Shown here: in pieces, positions 32,494 to 44,163 of the stretch
Layout of the letters: each line of letters begins with the position of its first letter
Numbering within the stretch: position 1 is the first letter of the stretch
Assembly (NCBI GenBank): GCA_022695795.1
Contig: MU404077.1
Span: forward strand, 372,001 to 436,000
Direction: 5' to 3'
DNA length: 64,000 bases
Source of the DNA: Biscogniauxia marginata
Lineage: Eukaryota; Ascomycota; Sordariomycetes; Xylariales; Xylariaceae
Position numbers and translations under genes: made by a program
Notes under the pieces: model-generated
What the model was told of the DNA's origin: nothing
Databases searched by the model: none
The model's input: the letters and a program-made list of their open reading frames with translations, nothing else

Positions 32494-33533
32494 CTACCCA
32501 GTGACCTTGTCAGCCGACAGGGTCTGTCGAGCTAACTGACCCTCGAGCTCCCTTGCGGGGGCATCAACGAGGGTGAATTCGTTCTTGGCCGGCCACTTGA
32601 GCGCCGTCTCGGCGCGGAAGAACAGCGCCTCGTCAGGCATCTGATCCAACATCTTGAGGCAGAGCCTCATCCAGCTGACGATGGCCGCAAGCATGCGCAC
32701 GTCGGCGTCCTCGCGCGCCTTGAAGATGTTTCGCCATACGGCCGAGGCCAGCACCGTGTCGCCCTTGACCACGCCCTCGTCGTACGCCACCACGACGCCC
32801 CGCCACTGTATAAACAGGTCCTTCAGGTACCGTTGCCGCAGCGCGCGCGAGTTGATGCCGTGGCTGAGGTCCATGCGCTCCTCGGCGTCGAAGAAGAAGT
32901 GGTCCACGAGCTGCGACTGCCACGACCGCGCCGCTTCGCGGTCGAGGTTCCGGAGCCGCGCCGAGACCAGGTACATGTGCAGCATCGTCACCTGCGACCA
33001 GGTGCTGAACGTCGGGGGGAGATTAAATTCTGAAAGGCCAGGCAAGAGAAACCCATAAGTCAGCCAGGGACAAAGAAGAGACTTTCACATGGTGTACATC
33101 TTGGGGAGTATCGGTAACAAGAGGGCGTACCTGTGTGCCACATGGTCTTCCCTTCACCTATGTCCTCACCATCCGCCGTCTTGGGTATCGTCCCGGCCCT
33201 CATGTCTGCATGAGATATCGTGTAGAGGGCACTACGGGCGCAGGCCTTATATATGTCTTCGGTGGCCTTCACGACTCGGTACGGTTCGACGGACCTCGCG
33301 AAAGCCTTTCCTATGCCGGCGCCGATCTTCTGCATGAAATTCGGTGCCAATTGACCGGGCGTGCTCCTAAACTCCCTTCTCTGTTCGACCGCGGTCTGGG
33401 GAGAGGCGAGCTGGCGGCGAGACGCAACGAGTGCGGGAGTGGCAGCAGCAGCAGCAGCATTCTGTATTCCTGCTACGGCGCTCGCTTGTCGTGCTAGCTG
33501 GGTGAGCTGTCTTCTGCAGCTTTGACAAGCCAT
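32494..33533 (-). CDS. cbp3: ubiquinol-cytochrome c reductase assembly chaperone Cbp3
   Basis: Two exons on the minus strand: 33533-33131 and 33029-32494, with a 101-nt intron (GTACGC...TTTCAG, CTGAC branch site). The product is 312 aa. The N-terminus MACQSCRRQLTQLARQASAV is Arg-rich and acid-free, a mitochondrial targeting sequence. The family core begins at the junction, MWHT joined to EFNLPPTFSTWSQVTMLHMYLVSAR, and continues with HFFFDAEERMDLSHGI, RQRYLKDLFIQWRG and AVWRNIFKA. Cbp3 (UQCC1 in animals) binds mitochondrial ribosomes with Cbp6, promotes cytochrome b translation and protects newly made cytochrome b before its assembly into complex III. It lies 335 bp downstream of cem1 on the same strand. 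Confidence 0.92.
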
Positions 33534-33868
33534 TGCTACCGGTATATGAGCATAAGGATACAGGTCGAACTGAGTGCCAGCATTGGCTTTTTCCTAGGGG
33601 GGGATTTGGATCGAGTGTTCACGTCATCGACGCCCGCATCGAGAATTGAGTAAAGAGGAAGAAAAAAATGCGAAGCTTGAGCGGGTCACTGCACTGACCA
33701 TTGACAAGGGTATGCTAATCGATAAGCATATCTTATCTAGCCCCTGAAGGAATATAAAGAAATTACGGTGGAAAGAACCACACGAGGCACCAAAGCATCA
33801 AGCCATTTTTGTAGTCAGGAGGGTTCTTCTAAAAACATTATACATACATAGTTCTATTGATAGTTCTC
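33534..33868. other. spacer between cem1 stop and cbp3 start
   Basis: 335 bp between two minus-strand genes, enough for a terminator and a compact promoter. No gene seen. Confidence 0.4.
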
Positions 33869-35289
33869 TCACCGGTACTTAGAGAATACCAAAGTTGCAT
33901 TGGTACCTCCAAAGCCAAAGCTATTTGATAAGGCTACATTGACCTCCTTTTCCCGAGCTTTCAGGGGTACCAGGTCGAACTTGGGCTCGACATCTGCATC
34001 GTGTAGGTTCAATGTTGGCGGAACTATGTCCTGTTTTCGCATTAGTCATGAATAAGATGCTCAATACTACCTGAGTTCATATTACTAGGCTTACCTTAGC
34101 AATTGCTTGGATAGTAAAAACAGCCTCAACTGCACCAGCAGCCCCGAGAAGGTGGCCTATAGAACCCTTAGTGCCGCTAACCGTGACATGACGTTCTTTG
34201 AGATGGCCTTCCTCGCCTAGCATGAGAGACCGAATCGCCAATGCTTCTGCTGCATCACCGATTGCCGTTCCAGTCGCGTGTGCGTTGACGTAGTCAATCT
34301 GGCGAGGTTTGATTTTAGCATGTCGTAAAGCTCGCTTCATGGCCAGGAATGCACCGGACCCGTCCTCGCGGGGGGCCGTCATATGATATGCATCGCCGCT
34401 GCTACCGTATCCTTTAAGCTCGGCGTAGATGTGGGCACCCCTAGATCTTGCGTGCTCTAGCTCCTCTAGGACAACGACGGCGGCTCCCTCAGAAACCACG
34501 AAACCGTCGCGCCGGCGGTCGAACGGACGGCAACTCACCGGAGGGTCCTCATTGAAAGCAGTTGATAGAGACCGTGACCGGCCGAATGCCGCAAAGGTGA
34601 GAGGATGTATGCAAGACTCTGCACCCCCGGCAACCATGACATCGGCGTCTCCAAAGGCAATGAATCGCGAGGCATCGCCGATCGAATGTGCTCCAGTAGT
34701 ACAGGCTGTGGTCGCAGTGTGGTTTGGACCTTGGAAGCCGTATCTCATAGCAATGTGTCCCGCTGCCATGTTGATGAGAATCTTGGGCACAAAGAGGGGC
34801 GAGACCTTCTTGTAGCCCTATCGATAATATTTTAATAAATGACATTAGTACAGTGCTCCCTTGATTACAACAAGTCAAACTCACATATTTCTCATAAGTC
34901 ACGCTAGTACTATAAATTTCGTCTAGATTCCCGATACCACTCCCGAGGCAAACACCAGTTTCTTCCAACTCTGCTCGCTTTTGGGGCTTCCAAGCGGCAT
35001 CTTCGAGGGCCATCTCGGCGGCGGCGACGGCGTATTGGGAGAATGTGGACATGCGGCGTTGATCTGTGGCAGATAGCCAGTCATCTGGCCGCCACTGGCC
35101 CTTACCAGTACCCGACCTGGGAACAATACCAGCCACAGTACTCGTAAGCCCCCGCCAACGTTCCTGTGGTTCGAAGTCGGCAACACTCACGATGCCAGAG
35201 TGTCCGGCGACGAGTCTGCTCCATGATTGCCGGGCACCTACACCAAGAGGCGTGATTGCGCCTAGCCCGGTAACGACAACTCGGCGCAT
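33869..35289 (-). CDS. cem1: mitochondrial 3-oxoacyl-[acyl-carrier-protein] synthase (KAS II type)
   Basis: Three exons on the minus strand: 35289-34885, 34817-34095 and 34030-33869. Introns are 67 and 64 nt. They total 1290 nt and 429 aa. The protein opens [18 protein letters not shown]. The catalytic set is complete: Cys174 in [12 protein letters not shown], His315 in YVNAHATGT, Lys352 in SGTKGSIGH and His357. It ends with [15 protein letters not shown], the KAS C-terminal glycine loop. Standalone KAS in a fungus is the mitochondrial type II fatty-acid enzyme, which makes the octanoyl precursor of lipoic acid and supports respiration. No strong targeting peptide precedes the first Met, unlike many mitochondrial proteins, so a short upstream exon may be missing. 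The family call is certain and the compartment is inferred. Confidence 0.93.
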
Positions 35290-36745
35290 TCTATGCCATA
35301 GCTGGGATGACCTGAGCTATGTAATGGATCACGAAACAATGCGTCACGTCGAATCTGTTACCCGCATCACAAACGCTTCGGCAAGTATATAGGGCCCAAC
35401 AGAGTGTCAATTATTAAACCCCCTTATGGAGCTTCAAGATAAAAGAAACGAAGAACGGAATATAAAAAAGTGAAAATGTTCGGTTTGGGGGGTTAGCTGA
35501 GTAGGCTAGTCCTAATTAGACAGATATGCTCCACTTAAAGCCGCTAGTGCGAGGTCCTATGCACGCTAATGCCGCTGTGCTGGATGCTACGTAATCCTAT
35601 GGATCATCTCGTTGAGGCTGATGGTTACTTAATGACACTTCTCACTCTTATTATTCAACGACTTCCATGACAAGTATTTTGATTCATTCGTACATAATCT
35701 ACACAATTATGAAGGCATTCCCTCATCCCAGAAATACTGTAAGCTATTGCTAGAAAAATTCCAATACATCCTGGTGAATAAGCCAAGTCACGTGGCAGGC
35801 CCAGGCGACTCTCACTTAAACTCAACTTTAGGACAACGACCTTCGCATCGTATGTCCCTGATTCCAACCTATTACTGCTACTCCCGTCCTTTAGGAATCC
35901 GGGAAAATCGAGAATAGCACCATTCTATAACTCATATTATGATCAATTGAGTGTTAAATCGCCATTGATCCTCTTGAGATTTTGTGGAGAGGTCAGAGAG
36001 ATCGTTAGGGGTTCCCTATCAATTCTTTTTAGTTGAGAACACGTTTCCGCCGTACAAGAGGACCAAGACTCAGCTATCCCGAACTAATCGTTTCCGTCGA
36101 CAACCTCCAACTCGTTACGGACTCCGGAATATCTCTCTCCTACCAATATAGGGAGCAACGTTTAGGCTTTTTTTTTTCTTTGCAATCCAGTCTCGGATTC
36201 TCTAGGTTCGATTTACTGGCACCTGCTATCCTGGTCCACCGAGCTTCACAGTGCCCCACGCCTAGAAAACCCGGTCCTGCGGATCGTCTCATCTATTGTG
36301 CACGGAGCTGCATGCATGTTTCATCTGTCAAAACACTCCAGATCACGGACTTTCCGGCCACATATATCAATTCTTACTTATTGCTACTGAGACTCGTCTC
36401 GGCAAGGAAAGACTCATAAATCCGTGGTTAGAATAGGTGTCTTGAAAAGCCCCGTGCTCAAGGTTTCCCAGGTGGACCTGGCACTTGCATGGTTGAGATC
36501 GGCCTGCTCGAGTGACTAAGCCTCTATTAACGGTGTTTATTGGCTAGGAGCTGCTTTGGACTTGCAGAGGGCTTCATGATTATCTGAGATATAGGGAGCT
36601 TGAAAGACTCTGCGAGGCTGATCGGTTATCGGCTTCTATGTCCTAGACATTAGGCGAACCCTGTATAGCAATTGCTGCTTCCATGACCTGCCACCGCGCC
36701 CGGTGATAGCTCGTCCTTTTTCTTCCGGCCACGGAACAGGACACA
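35290..36745. promoter_or_regulatory. divergent intergenic region cem1 / OPT transporter
   Basis: 1.46 kb between divergent start codons; holds both promoters. No gene or repeat could be supported. A 128-codon frame at 36033-36419 has no recognisable features. Confidence 0.4.
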
Positions 36746-39623
36746 ATGTCTAGTTCGGGGTCGTCTAGTACAATTGCTGGGGAGATGACGGCTAACGGTA
36801 TGAAAAGCATGAATGATGAGAAAATGCCGGAAGCTAATGCATTTGAGGCGGCACCAGGTGCAAAGGCGTCAACGCTCGATGAGCCTATGGAGAACTTGAA
36901 GCATCGCCTCTCAGAATGGGGAGACTCTAGCACCCGCAATGACACTGACTTCCGAGAGGGTGAAGAATATGAGCACCTTTTGGATCCCAATTTTCCCGAC
37001 GCAGACACAGACAATATAGAACTCCGTCGGATCAACTCGGGCAGTACCGTAACGTTTGACGACGAGGCCGCCGCCAAGGCCAACGAGGAAGACTCTCCAT
37101 ATGAAGAAGTGAGAGCTGCAGTACGCAACTACGATGAAGACCTTCCATGTAACACTATCCGCGCGTGGACGATCGGTCTGGTCTTGGTGCTAGTCGGCGC
37201 TTCGGTGAACACCTTGTTCTCGCTGCGACAACCCTCCATTGGGCTTGGTCCTCTCGTCGCTCAAATTGTTGCCTGGTTGTTGGGTCGTGCGTGGGCGAAG
37301 GTGATACCAGCAAAACAAGTCAGAATCCTAGGATTCAAGTGTGACTTGAATCCCGGCCCTTTCAACATCAAGGAACATTCGATAATCGTCATTATGGCAA
37401 GCGTGTCATTTTCTGTAGCATACGCTACCGACATCATACTTGCCCAGCTCATCTTCTACAAGCAGAACTTTGGCCTCGTGTTCCAGCTCCTGTTGACTGT
37501 TTCGACTCAGTCCTTGGGTTATGGGATTGCGGGCATGATGCGAAAGTTTTTAGGTATGTTGAGGTCGAAGAGCCTAGCCACCATGAGATTGACACTTCAC
37601 AGTCTACCCTGCTTCTATGATCTGGCCTGGGAACTTGGTTGCTGTCGCGTTGATGAACGCCATGTATGAAAGTCACCAGGTTCCAGACCCGACTATTATC
37701 GGGGGAACTATTCCGCGATATAGATGGTTTGGCATTATAACAGCGGTATCAGCTGTCTACTACTTCATTCCTGGCTTTTTCGCCCAGTTCCTCAGCATAT
37801 TTGCTTTCGCAACTTGGATGGCCCCGAAGAACCCTGTCGTCAATCAGTTATTTGGGGGCTCGACTGGCCTGTCATTATTGCCAATAACTTTCGACTGGAC
37901 ACAGATCGCAGGCTATATAGGCTCACCTCTCATACCACCTTGGTTTGTCAATCATAAACATCGTCTGGTTGCGTAGTAATATCTAATGGCCCCCTTAGGC
38001 ACGCAACTGCGAACACACTCATCGGCGTTGTTGTATTTTTCATATTCGGAGCGTCATTTCTCCATTATACAGGCGCCTGGTATTCTCAATTCCTACCGAT
38101 GAGCGATGCTTCTACATACGATAATACGGGTGCTACGTATAATGTCTCGCGGGTATTAACCCCTGAGTTTAGACTGGATGAGAGTGCATATCAGACCTAT
38201 TCGCCTCTTTTCATCAGGTTGGGCATCTACTCTAGCATAACTCCCCTCAGTCGAGCTAACATATAACTTAGCACTACCTTCGCTCTAGCTTATGGGCTAT
38301 CATTTGCAGCCATAACTGCTCTGATCGTCCATACATACCTGTACCATAGGAAAACGATATGGGCTCAATATAAGAATAGCACTAACGAAAAGCCCGATAT
38401 CCACATGAAGCTAATGCGGAAATACAAAGAGGCGCCCTCGTGGTGGTATACGACTCTATTTCTCATCGTACGTTATATTAATTATGTGATTCTCTCGTAC
38501 TGCTAACATCTGCCTAGGTCCTTGCACTTTCCTTGGTCTCGGTGCTCATGTACCCAACGAATTTAACTTGGTGGGCTTTCTTGCTGGCTGTCGGCATCTC
38601 GTTCGTGTTTTCCCTACCTATCGGCATCATACAAGCTGTTACCAATCATCAGATCGGCCTCAATGTCTTGACTGAATTTGTATACGGCTATATACAACCG
38701 GGCCGACCGCTAGCCTTGATGCTGTGAGTAGCTAGTATTTTCATAATATTATATTACATGACGCTAATTGGTCTTTTACAGGTTCAAGACATATGGCTAT
38801 ATCACAATGTTAGTCATTACTCTCCTCTCTGATGTATCCTTCTAACCCCTTCTAGGTCTCAGTCCCTCAGCTTCGTTTCTGATCTCAAGTTCGGGCATTA
38901 CATGAAGATTCCCCCACGGACTATGTTTATGGCTCAAGTCGTCGCTACGACCTTATCTTGTTTTATCCAGATCGCCGTCCTCAATTTTGCACTTGGTAAC
39001 ATTGAGGGTATTTGCGAACCTACACAGCCACAGCGCTTCACATGCCCTGGAGGAAGAGTTTTCTTCTCAGGTAAGGATCTTCTTTTCTTCCCGCAAGCGT
39101 TCTTGATCTTTCAGTCACTCACGCACGTAACTCAGCTTCTGTCATCTGGGGTCTCATCGGTCCCTCGCGTATGTTTTCCCCGGGACAGATCTACTCGGGG
39201 CTGCTTATCTTCTTCATCCTCGGCGCCGTCACGCCGGTGGCCATCTACTTCGCAGTGCGGCGGTATCCCAAGTCACCGTTGCGGTTCCTGATGGCGCCGC
39301 TGATCTTCGGAGGCGCGGGCTCGATCCCGCCGGCGACGCCGCTCAACTACCTCTCGTGGGGCATTGTGGGCTGGGTCTTCAATTTCTTCATCAAGAAGCA
39401 CCACTTCCGCTGGTGGAGCCGCCTCAACTACCTCACCTCGGCCGGCCTCGACCTCGGCCTCGCGCTCGGCACCCTCGTCATATTCTTCGCCTTCACGCTC
39501 AACGAGATCGAGCCCCCGCAGTGGTGGGGCAACAGGGTCGTCACCAGCACGCTGGATTACCAGGGCGGCGCGGTCCAGGTCGTACTACCGCCGGGAGAGA
39601 CATTCGGCCCGCAGGCTTGGTGA
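36746..39623 (+). CDS. oligopeptide transporter, OPT family
   Basis: Eight exons: 36746-37553, 37603-37942, 37999-38217, 38272-38467, 38518-38723, 38782-38808, 38856-39070 and 39136-39623. Introns are 47-65 nt. The exons sum to exactly 2499 nt, encoding 832 aa. Exon 6 is a 27-nt microexon. A hydrophilic N-terminus of about 130 residues precedes RAWTIGLVLVLVGASVNTLFSLRQPSI, the OPT opening. Further signatures are NPGPFNIKEHSIIVIM, YPASMIWPGNLVAVALMN, LNVLTEFVYGYIQPGRP, MLFKTYGYITMSQ across the microexon, and SRLNYLTSAGLDLG near the end. About 14-16 hydrophobic helices are expected. Fungal OPTs import tetra/pentapeptides, glutathione or siderophore-like conjugates by proton symport. Substrate is unassigned. 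Confidence 0.92.
38782..38808 (+). other. 27-nt microexon of the OPT gene
   Basis: Flanked by introns of 58 and 47 nt. It encodes the FKTYGYIT core of a conserved OPT motif, so the short exon is required for a functional protein. Phase is preserved on both sides. Confidence 0.85.
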
Positions 39624-40418
39624 TAGGTACGACACTAAAACATATGTATTCTTGCCTTTTCTTTTTTTGGGTCGTGCGTGGCGTTGCTGGGGTTATAGAA
39701 ATAGGGGTCTCTGTGATAGTTTCAAAAATTCATTTTCGGGGTCGAATTTTCATACAGGTAGACGTGGGTTTTAAGGGTGAAATGTGTCGCAATCTGTATT
39801 ATGTACATGTCTTGTCCCGTGTTCTGCACTATTCTACCGTCGAAAATTATACAGGGTTTTATAGAGTTATATATCATAGCACGGTTGAGAACGGATATAA
39901 AATTGGGCTTTAAACCAGCTGAATACTGCAATGGGATTACTCCTAGCAATGGATGTAAATGGAGTCGAAACTTCGGTATGTATCATGCTCTAATATCCTA
40001 GACAGCCTCACGAGTGTTTTATTTTTTCTTCATATACTTCCATATTCGAAATGTACCGAACTCGCTAAGTTGAAGAATTACATGTTTTTTGTCTAATTGC
40101 ACTGATATATTCGATTCCGAGGCTCACTTAAAGTTGAGCATAACTTAGGTACATTCCTTATGTACCTAGGTACCTAAAAAAAGAAATGAGCTTGGACCAG
40201 GCCGCATAAATACTCCACAGTGGAGACCCTGGCAGGCATCACCACGACCCCACTAGTGGAAGCTCTGCCCCTCCTCGGGAGCTCAACTTCACTACCAATT
40301 TCAACATCTCTCTTCCTCTACCCAAACCAACCGAGCATTGGCTAAAACCCCCGCAACCCGACGAAGCCTGTCCTCTTCGTCCGCTCACCCAACATACGTA
40401 CACCGAACCAGGCCCACC
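39624..40418. other. intergenic between OPT and tip41
   Basis: 3' UTR of the OPT gene and promoter of tip41. A TATA-like ATAAATA at about 40206-40212 lies roughly 210 nt before the tip41 ATG. No other gene seen. Confidence 0.45.
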
Positions 40419-41550
40419 ATGGCGACGACCCGACCGACCACGCACATCAGCTCGCCGAACGAGCCGTACCCGTCGGCGACGGACCTCGCGGCGGCGACGA
40501 CGACGCACCGGCAGGGCGCGTTCCTGATCTCGAGCCGGAAGCTGCCGATCTCGAAGGCGGGGCCGATTGAGGCGCTGGAGCGGGACGTCGGGATCCCGGT
40601 GCCCGAGATGATCTTCGGCGACAACCTGGTGCGCGTGGAGCACGTGCCGAGCGGCTGGGCCGTCAAGTTCGCCGCCCGCGACGCCCTCGACGCCGTTGAC
40701 AAGACCGACCGCCACATGCTGCAAGTCGCGTACGCCTCGGCCTGGTCCGCGAGCCGCGAGCAGACGAGCGCGGGCATACGCGAGGTCGTCCGCCCGTTCG
40801 ACTGGAGCTATAGCACCACGTACCGGGGCACCGTAATTGTGCCTCCTCGTCCTACTCCCCCTCCTCCTCCCACTGCTCCCGTCCCCACGTCAACAACAAC
40901 CGACAGCGGCGACGACGAACAGAAGAAGAAGAAGGACGAGGACGAGAACGAGGATACCGATAATAAAAACAAGACGTGGGGGGAGTTCCGGCCGACGGCG
41001 CGGCCGATCCCGATCGAGCTGCTCAAGCGGCGCGACCCGATCCTCTTTTTCGACGAGGTCATGCTGTACGAGAGCGAGCTCGACGACAACGGCATCAGCG
41101 TGCTCAGCGCCAAGGTGCGCGTCCACGAGCGCCGCATGCTGCTGCTCTGCCGCCTCTTCATGCGCCTCGACAACGTCGTCGTGCGCGTCCGCGACACGCG
41201 CGTCTACGTCGACTTCGCCGCCGAGGAGGTCACCCGCGAGTACACCGTCAAGGAGGCCGCGTTCGCCGACGTCAGGCAGGTGAGGTCCCCCCCCCCTTTT
41301 TTTTTTTCTCATTATTTTCGTCCCTTCCCCGCCCCCTTCCCCAAGTTTTCATACTACCCAGGTACGAAGTGTAGTGAGTAAAGTTGGCTAATCCAAGCCT
41401 CGTGATTTTCTTTTTTCGTTTTACTAGAAACTCCTCATGACCGGACTCAGACCCGACGCCATCACGGTGGCCCTGCGCGACGCGAACCAGATCGTCGAGC
41501 TGCTCCCCACGCTCGAGCATACTCTTGAAAGCGTGTCGCTCAAATCATGA
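40419..41550 (+). CDS. tip41: Tip41-like protein, TOR/type 2A phosphatase signalling regulator
   Basis: Two exons, 40419-41279 and 41428-41550, with a 148-nt intron (GTGAGG...ACTAG), giving 327 aa. The start MATTRPTTHISS has a good context (CACCATGG); the frame is open upstream but without similarity. Family landmarks are FLISSRKLPISKAGPIEALERD near residue 45, MIFGDNLVRVEHVPSGWAVKFAARDAL, WSYSTTYRG, and, after a low-complexity insert (Pro-rich, then Asp/Glu/Lys-rich, residues about 145-190), RRDPILFFDEVMLYESELDDNG and RMLLLCRLFMRLDNV. Tip41 binds Tap42 or PP2A-type catalytic subunits and modulates TORC1 output in response to nitrogen. The charged insert is longer than in yeast, as in many filamentous fungi. 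The family assignment is firm. Confidence 0.94.
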
Positions 41551-42324
41551 AGGGTTGGGGGTTGTCCACCCGTATCATCAGGGGTATGATGAAGGTCCAT
41601 CCCCGATAAACGGAAGGATGGCGGGCTACTAGCATGAAAGGAGAAAACAAAAGGGTGAGGCGGGAGGGGCATTTTTATGCTTCGAATGGGGCGACTAATG
41701 ACACTTGATGACTTGCATGGATAAGGGCGTTTTCCGGAGTGAAGATTTGAAATTAGACCAGGGCGTAAGGCAGGCAGGCAGGCAAAGCATAAGAAAGTGA
41801 GTGGTCTGTCGGGTTAGGACTGGACTGCATTTGTTCGACGCACCCAACTCACACTTATCATAGATACCAGAGAGAGCAACGAGTAAGCAGAGCGGCAGCA
41901 AAATAGAAACATGCGCTCAAAAAAGAAAGTTGGGATGAAGGTGATGGTATTGACCGTATTTTTCTCACTTACTCTCTTCCCTTCCTTCCCGAACAAAACG
42001 CCCTCATAAAAATCAAGTACATAGATGCAAATGCAGAATCTTTACTCTCTCCTCCCTCCCTTCCCTCTATCTAGCCCACCGTCAACTCCCCCTTTCCCCA
42101 CGACGTATAGAAAAAAGGGGTTGCGGGAGTGACGGACGCCAAAAAGCAAGAGTATACACAAAAGCTAAGGGAATTTACGTAGTAAACAAAGACCCGCAGC
42201 AGAAAAAAAAAGGGAGAAAATTTCATTCATCATGAACCTCACAACAACAAAAAACAAGGAACCTCCCTTCCAAACCACTCTTTCCCCTGATCTAGCACAT
42301 ATGCTTCCTTTTCTTCTAGCCGGT
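41551..42324. other. convergent intergenic region
   Basis: 774 bp between the stops of tip41 (+) and the next minus-strand gene. Expected to hold both 3' UTRs; A-rich and C/T-rich tracts, no gene. Confidence 0.45.
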
Positions 42325-44163
42325 TCAACGGGCGTCCCGCGGGGAACTGCTCTGCGTCATCTCCTCGTATTCCAGCTCCCACTTATCCACCTCCTGGAAC
42401 TTGCGCGCTGCGTTCTTGAGCTCGTCGCCCATGCGCGAGAGCATCTGCTCGCTGCCCTCTTCTTCATCTCCATCTCCCGGCACACCATCACCTTCTTCTT
42501 CTTCTTCACCCTCTACTTCTCCTGCATCGTCATCATCGTCGTCGTGCTGCTGGTTCTCCTTATCCGACGATCGACCGTACGTCCTCGCGGCGGACGACCT
42601 GTCCTTATTCTTCGTCGTCGACGAAGACGGGCCCGGGGTCTGCTTACCCTTGTTATTGTTGCGGTTGCCGGACCGCCCGCGCGAGGCCGCGCTCCGGTTC
42701 CGGGCCGAACGCGCGCGGCGGGCTCGCACGTCGAGGTAGGAGAGCTCGTCGTCATCGTTGCCCAGGCCGGATGCGTCGACCTCGGCGTCCGAGTCCTCGG
42801 GGCCGAACGGGTCGTCCGTCCTGGTGTTCCCGCGCCGACGGCGCGGGAGCATGCCGGCGAGGTCGGCGGTGGTGACTTTGGGCTCCGGCTTGGAAGCCGC
42901 TTTGCGCTTGGCTTTCGCGGCTCGCGTCGGCGGCGGCGACGACTCGGCGTAGTTGGGCGAGTAGGTCAGGGATGGTGGGGATGACATGTCTGAGATGTTG
43001 TCGCTGGGGACGGGTGTCCTTCGGAGGACGGGGGGCGAACGCCTCCTGCGGCCCTTGGCGAGTGATTGCAAAGGCGGCCACACCTCTGGGTCGCCCTCAG
43101 AGGAGCCACTGCTTAAGGGGGGGGCCATGAGGCCTTCGTCCATGACCGGTGTAGATGGCCTATTATCGAGTAATGGTGGCAGGGAAGGTTGCGGAGAGGA
43201 GAGGTCTGAATCCTCTTGCTCCACGGCGTCTTCGATAGAATCCCTCACCCCGTATGGGGATGAACGGACGCGTTGTTCATGACTTTCCGTAGACTTCCTT
43301 TTTCGTGGATTCGTGCTGGGTGACGCTGCAGTGGCTGCAGCTGCTTCCGAACGCCTCTGAGAGGCACGCCTGAGTGGGGTGGATTCGTCTTCAGGCGCGA
43401 AATCGTCCTCATCGGCTGCTTCATCTTGTTCCTCTGCCTGTTCTATCTCTGTGTCGGGCTCTGGCTCGGGCCGTTGTGGCCTGGGCTTCTGGGCGGTGCC
43501 GAGAATACTGGGCTCACGCGCTCTCCTCCTGAAGACGCCAATATTGAAAGTCGAACTAAGACTAGGAGTATTGGGTCCTGTGCGACTGCTTGGCCGGATA
43601 GGGCCGTCATCTCTGCTCAGAAAACTGCCGGCGCGCGGTCGCCGCTTGAAGTGAGTAGCGGATAGAGTGGACGTGTCAGCAGATCGATGCGCGCTCACAG
43701 GCCCTGCAGTCTCAAACGTCGTGTTGATATCATCGAACATAGAGTCGTCCAGGTCCAAGCCAGACAGATCCGCCAGCCTTTCTTGCAGCGGGGTCGCGGT
43801 GTCCCGTCGCCCGATCTCAACCGAGCGGTCCGACTTATCGTTAGAGTCATCTGCCGCATTGTCGGTCGTGGAGGTCATGTTCTCTAATCGCTCCATGGCA
43901 GAATCGCGTCTCTGACGCGCCTTGTTGAGTTCCTTGGCGGCCTGTTGTGGGTTGCCCGAAGTTGATGCCGATCGCATGCGCGTCGATGTCGCTACTACGC
44001 GCAGAGACCTGCGCCTCTCCTTCGCCTTCTCCTTTTCGCGATCGCTCACATCGTAGATGTCAGAGCTGGGATTAGACCCGGGTTCACTAGGTTTTGGTAC
44101 CGGTGCTGGCACTGCAACCGGGCTTGTCGTTTTGGCGGCGCGGGATCGTTTAGGTCGCGGCAT
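42325..44163 (-). CDS. disordered, basic/acidic nuclear-looking fungal protein, function unknown
   Basis: Minus-strand single-exon frame of 612 aa, starting MPRPKRSRAAKTTS. The N-terminus is strongly basic with nuclear-localisation-like PKRSRAAK and KERRRSLR. Ordered-looking islands are few: LNKARQRRDSAMERLENM, LQERLADLSGLDLDDSMFDD, FNIGVFRRRAREPSILGTAQ, TTADLAGMLPRRRRG followed by DPFGPEDSDAEVDASG, and a C-terminal helix EQMLSRMGDELKNAARKFQEVDKWELEYEEM preceded by an Asp/Glu run. The repeated basic motifs next to acidic patches suggest a chromatin or kinetochore-associated scaffold, but this is inference and I cannot name a family. The strong base composition leaves many open frames on the opposite strand; these are shadows. 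Confidence 0.8.
   Translation of the reverse strand: MPRPKRSRAAKTTSPVAVPAPVPKPSEPGSNPSSDIYDVSDREKEKAKERRRSLRVVATSTRMRSASTSGNPQQAAKELNKARQRRDSAMERLENMTSTTDNAADDSNDKSDRSVEIGRRDTATPLQERLADLSGLDLDDSMFDDINTTFETAGPVSAHRSADTSTLSATHFKRRPRAGSFLSRDDGPIRPSSRTGPNTPSLSSTFNIGVFRRRAREPSILGTAQKPRPQRPEPEPDTEIEQAEEQDEAADEDDFAPEDESTPLRRASQRRSEAAAATAASPSTNPRKRKSTESHEQRVRSSPYGVRDSIEDAVEQEDSDLSSPQPSLPPLLDNRPSTPVMDEGLMAPPLSSGSSEGDPEVWPPLQSLAKGRRRRSPPVLRRTPVPSDNISDMSSPPSLTYSPNYAESSPPPTRAAKAKRKAASKPEPKVTTADLAGMLPRRRRGNTRTDDPFGPEDSDAEVDASGLGNDDDELSYLDVRARRARSARNRSAASRGRSGNRNNNKGKQTPGPSSSTTKNKDRSSAARTYGRSSDKENQQHDDDDDDAGEVEGEEEEEGDGVPGDGDEEEGSEQMLSRMGDELKNAARKFQEVDKWELEYEEMTQSSSPRDAR

Noticed and set aside
42513..43282. 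Several plus-strand frames over the 42.3-44.2 kb gene
   Set aside because: Serine-rich reverse images of the acidic and basic tracts; the minus-strand frame is continuous for 612 codons.
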